From the NCBI GenBank assembly GCA_004017275.1, contig SAKE01000003.1, forward strand, positions 62,001 through 126,000: a stretch of DNA of 64,000 bases. Direction: 5' to 3'. The stretch comes from Mesorhizobium sp. (GTDB lineage: Bacteria; Pseudomonadota; Alphaproteobacteria; Rhizobiales; Rhizobiaceae). The position numbers were made by a program, and so were the translations under genes. This document shows, piece by piece, positions 1 to 6,391 of the stretch. Under the pieces are notes generated by a model. The model did not search any database, was not told the origin of the DNA, and saw nothing but the letters and a program-made list of their open reading frames with translations. Numbering within the stretch: position 1 is the stretch's first letter; each line of letters begins with the position of its first letter.

Positions 1-353
1 GGGGTGTATTGCCCACCTTGTCTCGCGCCCTAGCTCCAGCCGACAGCGGTCCCGAAAACCGCCGCGAAGTGCGGCGTCGCCAAACATTCTGAAAATCAGC
101 CATATGAAGGGTTGCCTCGTTCGTGGCCTGACGATCCCAATTGCGGGCGCCGTGTTTTTCGCCAAGGGACCGTCGCGGACCGCACGCGAGGCTGCCGCGT
201 TGGCTTTCCAATGAGCCATTGCCACCCATGCCAAGAAACAGAGGGCGCAATAGGGCTAGCCAGCCCTTAAAAGCAAATCTGTCGCTTGGTGGCGCGGTGC
301 CCGCCCAGCGAGCACCGCGGCGTTCACCCGGGGCGTGAATTGATCAGACTTCC
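1..353. other. Non-coding stretch at the window edge
   Basis: I recognise no gene here. The stretch contains two short hairpins: GCCGC-gaagt-GCGGC at 61-75, and an 8-bp inverted repeat, CGCGGTGC/GCACCGCG, at 293-319 that lies downstream of the small minus-strand frame ending at 354. Neither has a convincing T-run directly after it. The open frame at 141-338 on plus has no clear ribosome site and an arginine/proline-rich translation typical of non-coding GC-rich DNA. Confidence 0.5.
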
Positions 354-563
354 CTATCCATCACTATGGGGACGCCTCGAACTGCAGCCATTTTTGCGAT
401 AAGAGCCTCCAAATCGGCATCCGATCGCATCGATCCGGTTTTCTGTCGGATTAGGAAAATTGCCAGTGTGACGGAAAAGGGGAGCCTCACCATTCGCCTC
501 TCTCAAAATCGCGTCGGCCGTCGCCGCAACGTTGCAGGGGTCTGGTGAAACTGTAATCCTCAT
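354..563 (-). CDS. Possible small protein, maybe frameshifted
   Basis: A 69-codon frame of unknown function. In its favour are a good ribosome site (GGAGG about 9 nt before the ATG at 563) and a near match to an EcfG-type promoter just upstream (615-595). The translation begins MRITVSPDPCNVAATADAIL and becomes less protein-like near the end. One base of shift near 425 opens another frame reading RSDADLEALIAKMAAVRGVP, which looks more like a real C-terminus. The locus may therefore be a small gene broken by a single-base frameshift. No relative is recognised and the call is tentative. Confidence 0.3.
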   Translation of the reverse strand: MRITVSPDPCNVAATADAILREANGEAPLFRHTGNFPNPTENRIDAIGCRFGGSYRKNGCSSRRPHSDG

Positions 564-594
564 GAAGAGCCACCTCCAAAAGGTCCGTCTTGTA

Positions 595-619
595 AACTCC
601 AAAGCCCAATCCGAGTTCC
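595..619 (-). promoter_or_regulatory. Near match to an EcfG promoter
   Basis: Read on the minus strand: GGAAC (619-615), a 16-nt spacer, then AGTT (598-595). The alphaproteobacterial general-stress sigma factor EcfG recognises GGAAC-N16/17-cGTT, so only the first -10 base differs. It lies about 32 nt before the ATG at 563. By itself it is weak evidence, but several better matches occur nearby. Confidence 0.3.
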
Positions 620-726
620 AAATGCGAATCTCCTCGCCACGGGCTCTTCGAACTCAAGATCCTTCGTCACATGGAAAAACTCACGCCCCTTTGCCAAGGC
701 GCGGGCCGATTTCGACGCCTAGCTGC

Positions 727-756
727 AAAAAAAGGCCCGCACCTAAAGGACGGGCC
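727..756 (-). terminator. Rho-independent terminator
   Basis: On the minus strand a GGCCCG (756-751) / CGGGCC (739-734) stem with an 11-nt loop is followed directly by seven T residues (733-727). It lies about 95 nt beyond the stop codon of the small exported-protein gene at 850-1128 and probably ends that transcript. Confidence 0.7.
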
Positions 757-849
757 ATCGCTACGGGAACACCGGTAACGGGTGGCAGCTACCGGTTAGG
801 CAGGGAACAACACCGTGGTCCTGTCATTCCCGCGCCACACTGCGTTAAT

Positions 850-1128
850 TCAGCCACCCATCATCTTCGCCATCGCGCAGAAATCCGCATGCGCCTTGTT
901 AATCGTTGTGTCGCCGCAGTCTTTCAACACTGCCTTTTGTTCATCGGGTTTCATGGCCGCCCATGCGGTCTTGAAATCCGCTTCCGACTTCAATGTTTTC
1001 ATGCCGGCATCTGTGAAGAACGGCGACATCTTTGCCGGATCGTCTAGCGCGGACGTGCTGCCAGCCAGTGCCGAACCAGTCATTATCGCGAGCGTAATAG
1101 CGCCCATCGCAAGCATCTTGATGTTCAT
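850..1128 (-). CDS. Small exported protein, function unknown
   Basis: A 92-aa protein with a clear Sec signal peptide: MNIKM, then a hydrophobic stretch ending ALAG, with likely cleavage near residue 23. The mature part is about 70 residues, charged and alanine-rich, with two cysteines in the last third (KDCGD and DFCAM) that could form a disulfide in the periplasm. The start has a strong ribosome site, GGGAGG, before ATG 1128. A perfect EcfG-type promoter lies upstream and a T-tailed hairpin downstream, so this is a stand-alone stress-induced unit. I know of no function for it. Confidence 0.7.
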   Translation of the reverse strand: MNIKMLAMGAITLAIMTGSALAGSTSALDDPAKMSPFFTDAGMKTLKSEADFKTAWAAMKPDEQKAVLKDCGDTTINKAHADFCAMAKMMGG

Positions 1129-1178
1129 TTTGGTAACCTCCCTTTAGGTCATCGACCCACTCGTGACCTGAAAAGGAG

Positions 1179-1203
1179 AACGCTCGTTTTTGAACTCTGT
1201 TCC
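1179..1203 (-). promoter_or_regulatory. EcfG-type general stress promoter
   Basis: On the minus strand: GGAAC (1203-1199), exactly 16 nt, then CGTT (1182-1179). This is a perfect match to the EcfG/RpoE2 consensus of Alphaproteobacteria. The -10 lies 51 nt before the ATG of the small exported protein at 1128, in the right orientation. Confidence 0.75.
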
Positions 1204-1300
1204 CGGTATCGCCGATTCCTTTTGCCGACCTGCTTTTTTCAGCGCCAATGCAGCTTCTCAACCACGCGAACGATGTCCTAAAAGCCCGCCCCATGGAGGC

Positions 1301-1618
1301 CTACGCTGGATCTTCGCGCCATATCGGCACGCGGTTGATCTTGATTGCCACGAGGCGGCGGATGCGCAAGCCGACCGCTTCCCGCCCGGTCGGCACAAAG
1401 GCCTCGACATCGAGCCTGCCGTGGTCCTTGCCGTTCTCACATTTGATCCTGAAAGCGAGGGAGTCGACATCGACGTCGCCGAAGATCTGGATGAGATCGG
1501 AAGGCGCGTAATTGTGCAGCCGCTTGCAGTAGTGGCAGCGCACACGCACCAAGCGCATGGTGTCGTTCAGCTTGGATAGCGGAAAGTCGCGGTTCTTCGG
1601 CGCGTAGGGCTCAGGCAT
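1301..1618 (-). CDS. Conserved rhizobial zinc-ribbon-like protein
   Basis: A 105-aa protein of unknown function. Residues 27-35 read RCHYCKRLH, and a third cysteine follows in KCENG near residue 60, so it could form a small zinc ribbon, although a fourth ligand is not obvious. Basic residues dominate the C-terminus (RIRRLVAIKINRVPIWRED). I recognise the overall pattern (R-x-R-C-x-Y-C-K-R, then an FG-DV-D segment) from uncharacterised proteins common in Mesorhizobium. It is transcribed away from the SOS-boxed operon that starts at 1718. The ribosome site is weak (CAGGG). Confidence 0.55.
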   Translation of the reverse strand: MPEPYAPKNRDFPLSKLNDTMRLVRVRCHYCKRLHNYAPSDLIQIFGDVDVDSLAFRIKCENGKDHGRLDVEAFVPTGREAVGLRIRRLVAIKINRVPIWREDPA

Positions 1619-1670
1619 ACCCTGAAATGAGGAACATATTCCTCTCCGTCAATAGCATCTTGACTCTTGC

Positions 1671-1685
1671 GTTCTCTTTTTGTTC
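1671..1685 (+). promoter_or_regulatory. LexA (SOS) box
   Basis: The sequence GTTCTCTTTTTGTTC is a perfect GTTC-N7-GTTC direct repeat, the SOS operator of Alphaproteobacteria. It lies 33 nt before the ATG of the first gene of a four-gene unit (1718-3723) that includes an SRAP-family DNA repair protein. The lexA gene in this window carries the same kind of box in reverse orientation, which supports the reading. Confidence 0.75.
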
Positions 1686-1717
1686 ACTGTGCGCCTTGAC
1701 AACAACAGGAGGCAGAG

Positions 1718-2464
1718 ATGCCACTTCGCTTGGTCATTGAGAACGCAACCCCCGAAGAACTTTCTCGCGGGATCGCCGCTGCGGAGGCAGTTTTTGAAGG
1801 CTCTGGAATTTCCTACGACGATGCCATGACCGGCATGCTCGCAATAGAGCTGTGGGATATGAAGGGATTTCCAGAGGGCGAGGCGCCGAGTGAGGAAAAA
1901 CAAGCGGCGGCAAGCGTTTGGTTCCTGGCCGAGCGCGCCGCTTGCGAAGCTTGCTGCGCAGGATGGCCCGAGGAAAGGGTCGTTCGACATCGCGCCTTGG
2001 CTGTCGGGCCGGGCGAGCCGAAGGTTAAAACACTCAACCCGACAACATGGCCGGAACGACAGAAGCTTTATCCCGCCGTCATAGAGCGCCTTGAAACTGC
2101 CGCCGGCCCCGATCGTCAGCTCGACATCGACATCTGCTATGTAATGGGCTGGGTCAATGAACCGGGCACTCCAGAGGAGGCGGCCAAATTGGGCTTGCCC
2201 TACCTGACCAGCAATCTGGCCGAGGTAGCTCAAATTACCCAGAAGTCCCTTCAGGGCTGGACAGTCGAGATCGAGCAAGATCCCTGCGATGCTCGCATCA
2301 TCGATCCGGAGCGCGATGAAGACGATGATGATAGGAGCGTGGCCGCATGGCATTCGCTCGATGGACGGCTTTACATGGATCGGCCTCCAGCCAACACGGC
2401 AATTGCTCTGACACTGGCAGCTATGCGCCTTCAGGCTGACAGTTTTTCCGAGCAGTCGTGGTAA
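1718..2464 (+). CDS. Phage ABA-sandwich-like protein, first gene of SOS unit
   Basis: A 248-aa acidic protein of unknown function. The C-terminal half resembles the phage ABA sandwich domain seen in many rhizobial and phage proteins: a CYVMGW segment near residue 140, LPYLTSNLAEVAQI near 165-180, an acidic DPERDEDDDD run near 200, and a closing ALTLAAMRLQA helix near 228-238. The N-terminal 100 residues are unassigned and carry a cysteine pair (CEACC). The start has an excellent ribosome site (AGGAGG) and a perfect SOS box 33 nt upstream. The stop codon overlaps the next gene. An antisense frame of 280 codons exists but has no such signals. Probably of phage or mobile origin (inference). Confidence 0.65.
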   Translation: MPLRLVIENATPEELSRGIAAAEAVFEGSGISYDDAMTGMLAIELWDMKGFPEGEAPSEEKQAAASVWFLAERAACEACCAGWPEERVVRHRALAVGPGEPKVKTLNPTTWPERQKLYPAVIERLETAAGPDRQLDIDICYVMGWVNEPGTPEEAAKLGLPYLTSNLAEVAQITQKSLQGWTVEIEQDPCDARIIDPERDEDDDDRSVAAWHSLDGRLYMDRPPANTAIALTLAAMRLQADSFSEQSW

Positions 2465-2835
2465 CGCGCAGCGGCGGCCCGACACCGGCAAGGATCGACC
2501 GCGAATGGCCGTTTCAGGTCGCCTTACCGGACGATCTGTGTGTCGACCGGAACTTCGCTTTGATCAAGAAGTTCTGCGATGAACAGGGGCTGCCCCACAT
2601 GACGCGCCAAGTGCAGGCGATCTGGCCGGGCGGCGAGTATGAAAACTGGAGGCTCCACTGCTTCGCAGACACCACGACCGCCCAGGCGTTCCTTGTCCAC
2701 TTCGGCGGGGTGATGTTCGATCCGAAGCGCGACCGGGAGAGCGGCAAGGCACTGGGCGTGTGGCGCCGCACCGGCAGCTACGAGCGGATTCTTGATCTCG
2801 GGCCTCTCAGCGTTCCCGAGATCCTGCGCCACTAG
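2458..2835 (+). CDS. Unknown protein coupled to SRAP gene
   Basis: A 125-aa protein starting with GTG inside the 3' end of the preceding gene (7-nt overlap), so probably translated by coupling. It has the layout of a small rhizobial family I know only as hypothetical: WPFQVALPDD at 17-26, FCDEQGLPH near 41-49, a WPGGEYENWRLHCFAD strand near 57-72, and AFLVHFGGVMF near 78-88. The alternating strand and helix pattern suggests a compact alpha/beta fold, perhaps ferredoxin-like (inference). It sits directly before the SRAP gene under the same SOS box, so a role in DNA damage handling is possible but unproven. Confidence 0.6.
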   Translation: MVTRSGGPTPARIDREWPFQVALPDDLCVDRNFALIKKFCDEQGLPHMTRQVQAIWPGGEYENWRLHCFADTTTAQAFLVHFGGVMFDPKRDRESGKALGVWRRTGSYERILDLGPLSVPEILRH

Positions 2836-2845
2836 GGGCAAAACT

Positions 2846-3538
2846 ATGTGCGGACGCTACACCCGATATCTATCTTGGTCGGAAATCCACCGGCTCTACC
2901 GGCTGACGGCGCCGGCCGAGGTTGGCCGGAACGATGCCCCTCGCTACAACATCGCGCCTACAGATGAGGTGCCCTTCATCACGGCTGCCCACGATGGCAA
3001 CCACAGGCTTCGAACCGGGCGATGGTGGCTGGTTCCCTTCTGGGCCAAGGAAATGCCAAAGGGCACCATGTTCAACGCTCGCATCGAAGGCGTAGACACA
3101 ACGCCGGCATTCCGGGATGCCTTCAAATCGAAACGCTGCCTCATTCCGGCTGATGGCTATTACGAGTGGACGATTTCGCCCGCTGACGGCAAGAAAGACC
3201 CATGGCACATTTTCCAGCCTGGCCATGCACCGTTCTCGTTCGCTGGCCTCTGGGCCTATAATTCGAACTTGGACGTGACCAGCTGCACGATCATAACCGA
3301 GCCATCTGCGGCACCCATCAATCAGATCCACGACCGCCAACCGATCATGATGGATCCAGCCTATTACGACGCCTGGCTCGACTCCAAGACGCCGGCTGGC
3401 AACTTGAAGGACATACTCAGCCACGACATCGACGGCAGCCTGCAATTCTATCGTGTCGGCAGGGAGGTCAATGCAGCCGCCATCAACAAGCAGCCCAACG
3501 ACAATGCAGGAATGATAGAGCCGATTGCACTCCTATGA
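2846..3538 (+). CDS. yedK: SRAP family abasic-site DNA-protein crosslinker (YedK/HMCES)
   Basis: A 230-aa SOS response-associated peptidase (SRAP) protein. The family covalently traps abasic sites in single-stranded DNA through Cys2, exposed after removal of Met1. The start at 2846 gives the required MCGRYT N-terminus; an upstream extension would bury the cysteine, so it is rejected. Other family marks are YNIAPT at about 37-42, FNARIEG near 74-80, CLIPADGYYEW near 97-107 and the HDRQP motif near 162 (catalytic His). The length is normal. It is third in an operon headed by an SOS box, which fits its known association with SOS genes, and its stop overlaps the next gene (ATGA). Confidence 0.93.
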   Translation: MCGRYTRYLSWSEIHRLYRLTAPAEVGRNDAPRYNIAPTDEVPFITAAHDGNHRLRTGRWWLVPFWAKEMPKGTMFNARIEGVDTTPAFRDAFKSKRCLIPADGYYEWTISPADGKKDPWHIFQPGHAPFSFAGLWAYNSNLDVTSCTIITEPSAAPINQIHDRQPIMMDPAYYDAWLDSKTPAGNLKDILSHDIDGSLQFYRVGREVNAAAINKQPNDNAGMIEPIALL

Positions 3539-3723
3539 GCGACGAACCGTTGAGGCTTGCGGAAGGCATGACGCCGGCGCCGCGCGAGCACGCCAAAGTG
3601 CTGGGTCACACATGCGAACGCGAGGGTTGCGGCAAGGTCGCTGGCTGGGGCTTCGCCAGGCCCCGCAGGGAATCGCACTGGTTTTGCTTCGAACACCGCG
3701 GTGATGGTGATCGCTATCTCTAA
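3535..3723 (+). CDS. Small zinc-finger-like protein
   Basis: A 62-aa protein starting in an ATGA overlap with the yedK stop codon. It has a CEREGCGK motif near residues 27-34 and a C-terminal WFCFEHRGDGD segment, giving Cys-X4-Cys and Cys-X2-His pairs that could bind one zinc. The N-terminal 20 residues are proline- and acid-rich. The gene ends directly against the convergent Ku gene, with the two stop codons adjacent. Its function is unknown; position argues that it is made together with the SRAP protein. Confidence 0.6.
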   Translation: MSDEPLRLAEGMTPAPREHAKVLGHTCEREGCGKVAGWGFARPRRESHWFCFEHRGDGDRYL

Positions 3724-4548
3724 CTATGCTGATTTGCGGCTCTTGGCCTTTGTCCGGTCTTGGTTGATGCCTTCCTTGGCAAGGCTCTTTCGAAGAACCG
3801 AGGCCAGGTCGACCACGTTCTCCTCGGGTTTCGGCGCCGGTTTCGGGGGGCTTTTGCCTTTGCGCTTGGCGTCGATCATGGCAATCAACGCATCCTCGTA
3901 GGTGTCCTCAAATTTCGAGGGATCGAACTTCGTCACCTTCTTGTCGATAAGGAGCCCCGCGATTTCAAGCAAATCCGAATCGTATTTTGGGCTTTTCACT
4001 TCGTCGAAGACGCTGTCTTCCGAAGTCATCTCATTGTGGGTGCGCAGCTCGGTCAGCAGCATTCCTTTTTCAAGGGGCTGTATCAACACTTCGCGCCCGC
4101 GCTGATAAAGTACGACGCAGGAGCGTGCTGCAACGCGCTTCTTAGCCATCGCATCGCGCAGGATGGCAAAGGCCTCCAGGGAAGCGCCGTCTGCCGGGAT
4201 CAGGTAATATGGTTTTTCGAGATAGCGGGTATCGATCTCGGCTACCGGAACAAAGGAATCAATATCGAGTGTATGCTCCGATGTCAGTTTCAGCTTTTTT
4301 ATCTCGTCCGGCTCGACGTGGATGAAATCGCCCTTGTCAGCCTCGTAGCCTTTGATCTGATCCTCGGCTCCGACAACATCGCCGGTCTCTTCATCGACAT
4401 AGGCGCTTTTCACCGGTAAGCCGTCTTGGCGGTTCAAAATCTTGAAATGGATCTTGGATGCCTCGCTCGTGGCACCAACGATCTTCACCCCACATGTCAC
4501 AGAACCGACCCTCAGAAAGCCCTTCCAGACCGCGCGTGGCGCCACCAT
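3724..4548 (-). CDS. ku: Non-homologous end joining protein Ku
   Basis: A 274-aa bacterial Ku. The homodimer encircles DNA ends and recruits LigD. The start at 4548 (MVAPRAVWKGFLRVG) is chosen because AGGAG precedes it and because it gives the usual Ku N-terminus. The core includes VTCGVKI, the KIHFKILNRQDG strand, YVDEETGDVV, YLEKPYYLIP and the GKMLL-like EKGMLLTELR segment. The C-terminal tail after about residue 225 is lysine/proline-rich and ends KAKSRKSA, typical of the extended basic tails in rhizobial Ku. A perfect EcfG-type promoter sits 34 nt upstream, separate from the ligase gene. Rhizobia often have several Ku genes, so paralogues elsewhere are likely. Confidence 0.93.
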   Translation of the reverse strand: MVAPRAVWKGFLRVGSVTCGVKIVGATSEASKIHFKILNRQDGLPVKSAYVDEETGDVVGAEDQIKGYEADKGDFIHVEPDEIKKLKLTSEHTLDIDSFVPVAEIDTRYLEKPYYLIPADGASLEAFAILRDAMAKKRVAARSCVVLYQRGREVLIQPLEKGMLLTELRTHNEMTSEDSVFDEVKSPKYDSDLLEIAGLLIDKKVTKFDPSKFEDTYEDALIAMIDAKRKGKSPPKPAPKPEENVVDLASVLRKSLAKEGINQDRTKAKSRKSA

Positions 4549-4581
4549 GCCGCTTCTCCTAGACGTGCCGATATCGGGACA

Positions 4582-4606
4582 AACGTCAGTCACGCCGTTC
4601 TGTTCC
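4582..4606 (-). promoter_or_regulatory. EcfG-type general stress promoter of Ku
   Basis: On the minus strand: GGAAC (4606-4602), a 16-nt spacer, then CGTT (4585-4582). This is a perfect EcfG consensus. The -10 is 34 nt upstream of the Ku ATG, inside the 101-nt gap between the ligase stop and the Ku start. It implies that Ku has its own general-stress promoter even though the ligase gene lies upstream on the same strand. Confidence 0.75.
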
Positions 4607-4649
4607 GAAGCCGGACCTCATCGACCTAGTGGCTGTGGGGAACCTACCT

Positions 4650-5507
4650 TCAGGACTCCTCCCAGAAATCCCTCAGCGTCGCGTGGCGCAACAGCTCCTC
4701 GCCTTTGAGGGTTTTGACCAAGCCGATGAGGCCGGGTTTGAGCCATTCGGACTTGTCTTTTTTCAGACCCTTCGGCGGCGGGGCGCCGATCTTGCCTTGA
4801 ACACGGTCCCATAGCGCCCGGCGTTTGTCATGTTTGAAAACGACGTCGGCGCTGCCCATGTAGCGGCCGTTTTCCGCCATCAGCACCTTGGCCGATTTGC
4901 CGCGCTCGCGCTGGGCGCCGATGATCTCCATCCGCTTCACCACATAGCACTTGATCTTGCGCCAGTTCATTGTCGGACCGCTGCGGTAGACGCTGGTCTT
5001 GCGTTTCGAGACGATGCCCTCGAGATTCGTCTCGCAGGCAAGGTGGTAGACGGCATCGCCGGTCCCCGGCAACGCCTCGCAGAACTGGATGCGGCCACCG
5101 GCCGGGATCATCGCTTGCAGGATCTCGCGGCGGTCTTCCAACGGCATGTCGCGCAGGTCGTGGCCGTTGAGGTGGAGCAGGTCGAAGGCGACGAAATAGA
5201 GGTCATGCTGCCGGCGCGTGATCGCATTGCGCAGTTCGCCGAAATCGGACAGACCTACGTCGTCGATCACGATGATTTCGCCGTCGACGATGGCGCTCTC
5301 GGCGCCGAGGTTCGCCGCCTCTTTCACCAGATCGCGATACTTTGCCGTCCAGTCGTGGCCGTTGCGAGTGTAGATCCGGGTCCCGTCGTCGTCGATGATG
5401 AGCTGCGAGCGGTAGCCGTCGAATTTGACCTCGTGAATCCATCCATCGCCTTCCGGAGGTTTCTCCACCAAGGTAGGCATCAAGGGCGGGACGAACTTCA
5501 AACGCAT
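4650..5507 (-). CDS. ATP-dependent DNA ligase, ligase-only LigD
   Basis: A 285-aa ATP-dependent DNA ligase of the LigD type. The adenylation motif EVKFDGYR lies near residues 25-32 (nucleophile Lys27), followed by DGEIIVID near 77-84, the FVAFDLLHLNG segment near 105-115, EGIVSKRK near 165-172 (motif IV) and WRKIKCY near 182-188 (motif V). A short OB-fold domain follows. There is no polymerase and no phosphoesterase domain, which multi-domain LigD proteins carry. The ATG at 5507 (MRLKFVPPLMP) is preferred over an upstream TTG that adds nine residues. With Ku just downstream on the same strand it should seal ends in NHEJ. Confidence 0.88.
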   Translation of the reverse strand: MRLKFVPPLMPTLVEKPPEGDGWIHEVKFDGYRSQLIIDDDGTRIYTRNGHDWTAKYRDLVKEAANLGAESAIVDGEIIVIDDVGLSDFGELRNAITRRQHDLYFVAFDLLHLNGHDLRDMPLEDRREILQAMIPAGGRIQFCEALPGTGDAVYHLACETNLEGIVSKRKTSVYRSGPTMNWRKIKCYVVKRMEIIGAQRERGKSAKVLMAENGRYMGSADVVFKHDKRRALWDRVQGKIGAPPPKGLKKDKSEWLKPGLIGLVKTLKGEELLRHATLRDFWEES

Positions 5508-5591
5508 GAACTGACTCGCAAGGCCGCGAGTCAATTAGCATGCTCTAAAATAGTTCCGGAACATTTTAGACGAATTGAAAGTTTGGTAGCT

Positions 5592-5807
5592 ATGACGAAG
5601 ATATCGGATCTTGGCTCCCCGATCCCAGGCAAGCGGCACGGCGCCCCTGTGGCGGACGAACGCGACCATTTTTATAATTGCCCCTACTGCGGGCAGAAAG
5701 TCGACATGCGTGATCTGCGGCAGGTCATCTGGCATGAAGAGCCGGGGCACAAACCGCTAGGCCCAAGGCTGGTTTCGGGCTGGTCGTTTCCAACTTCAAA
5801 GGCGTAA
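5592..5807 (+). CDS. Small CxxC protein, unknown function
   Basis: A 71-aa protein. The centre carries NCPYCGQKVDMRDLRQVIWH, a CPYCGQ knuckle followed by a histidine and later HKPLGP, so it may hold one zinc ion. Small proteins with this CPYCGQ layout, followed by a V-x-W/Y-H-E segment, are common and uncharacterised in rhizobia. It is transcribed away from the ligase gene. The opposite strand has a frame of the same length without the cysteine motif and is rejected. The ribosome site is poor, which lowers confidence. Confidence 0.5.
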   Translation: MTKISDLGSPIPGKRHGAPVADERDHFYNCPYCGQKVDMRDLRQVIWHEEPGHKPLGPRLVSGWSFPTSKA

Positions 5808-5888
5808 AGGAGCCCTCCCGCCGGTCACACGTTATCGGTTCCTTGCGGGGAACAGAGCCGCCGAAAAAGCGCTGGACGAATAAAAACG

Positions 5889-5917
5889 CAAAACCCCGCC
5901 GACCGGAGCCAGCGGGG
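5889..5917 (-). terminator. Rho-independent terminator
   Basis: On the minus strand a CCCCGC (5917-5912) / GCGGGG (5899-5894) stem with a 12-nt loop is followed by TTTTGCGTTTTT. It lies about 50 nt beyond the stop of the APGQ-repeat exported protein at 5968. Confidence 0.65.
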
Positions 5918-5967
5918 ATGAGTGATCATACGACAAACGCATTAGGCGCAACTCGCGGGCACCTAGG

Positions 5968-6255
5968 CTAGCAGCCTTCCGCGGTCGTTTTCGCCTGTCC
6001 TGGGGCTGCGGACTTCGCACTGGTATCCTGCTGACCAGGTGCGGCCTGCTTCGCACTTCCTGTCTGCTGGCCAGGTGCGCAGTCCTTCGCAGAGTTAGGG
6101 TTGGTCGACTTCGTCGTTGTCGAGTCCGTGTTCTTATCTGTCGGCATCGTTGTGGTTGAGGAGGAGGAACCGCTCGAAGTGGTGCTGGTCGACCCGGCGA
6201 AGACAAGGCCCGTGGAAAGAGCCATCATGGCAGTAGCGATAAGAAGGCGTCTCAT
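5968..6255 (-). CDS. Exported APGQ-repeat protein
   Basis: A 95-aa protein of unknown function. The signal peptide is clear (MRRLLIATAMMALSTGLVFAG). The mature part starts with about 35 residues of Ser/Thr-rich low complexity and then has three near-exact 12-residue repeats of the form AK-x-x-APGQ-x-x-x-(S/T) at residues 56-67, 68-79 and 80-91. The only two cysteines, at 59 and at the C-terminal residue 95, bracket the repeats and could close them into a loop. The gene has a near match to an EcfG promoter upstream and its own terminator. Similar APGQ proteins occur in Mesorhizobium without assigned function. Confidence 0.65.
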   Translation of the reverse strand: MRRLLIATAMMALSTGLVFAGSTSTTSSGSSSSTTTMPTDKNTDSTTTKSTNPNSAKDCAPGQQTGSAKQAAPGQQDTSAKSAAPGQAKTTAEGC

Positions 6256-6299
6256 CCGTCATCTCCTAATAACAAAAGGCGATGTCCCTTCGATTCCAT

Positions 6300-6324
6300 A
6301 ACAACGGATGCAGCGATCAGTTCC
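6300..6324 (-). promoter_or_regulatory. Near match to an EcfG promoter
   Basis: On the minus strand: GGAAC (6324-6320), a 16-nt spacer, then TGTT (6303-6300). It differs from the EcfG consensus only in the first -10 base. It is 45 nt upstream of the APGQ-repeat protein start, a distance similar to that seen at the perfect promoters at 1179 and 11180. Confidence 0.4.
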
Positions 6325-6391
6325 CATAGAAATCCGGTGAAGGACGAGAGGCGTGGGCACATATCCTGCCTGGTCAAACCGAAGCTGATCG

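Larger units (their letters stand above)
564..849. other. Intergenic stretch with terminator
   Basis: This holds the candidate promoter of the small frame at 354-563 and the terminator of the exported-protein gene that ends at 850. I see no convincing gene. The long plus-strand frame from 532 to 1047 runs antisense to that gene and has no protein-like composition. Confidence 0.5.

Noticed and set aside
1649..2491. Long minus-strand open frame (280 codons) opposite the ABA-sandwich-like gene
   Set aside because: It has no ribosome site or motif, while the plus-strand gene has a strong ribosome site, an SOS box and overlap with the next gene.
5553..5583. GTTCCGGAAC palindrome with GGAAC-N17-AGTT before the gene at 5592, and the mirrored site before the ligase
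   Set aside because: On plus the -10 would be only 9 nt from the start codon; on minus the -10 position reads AATT. Neither is a credible EcfG promoter.
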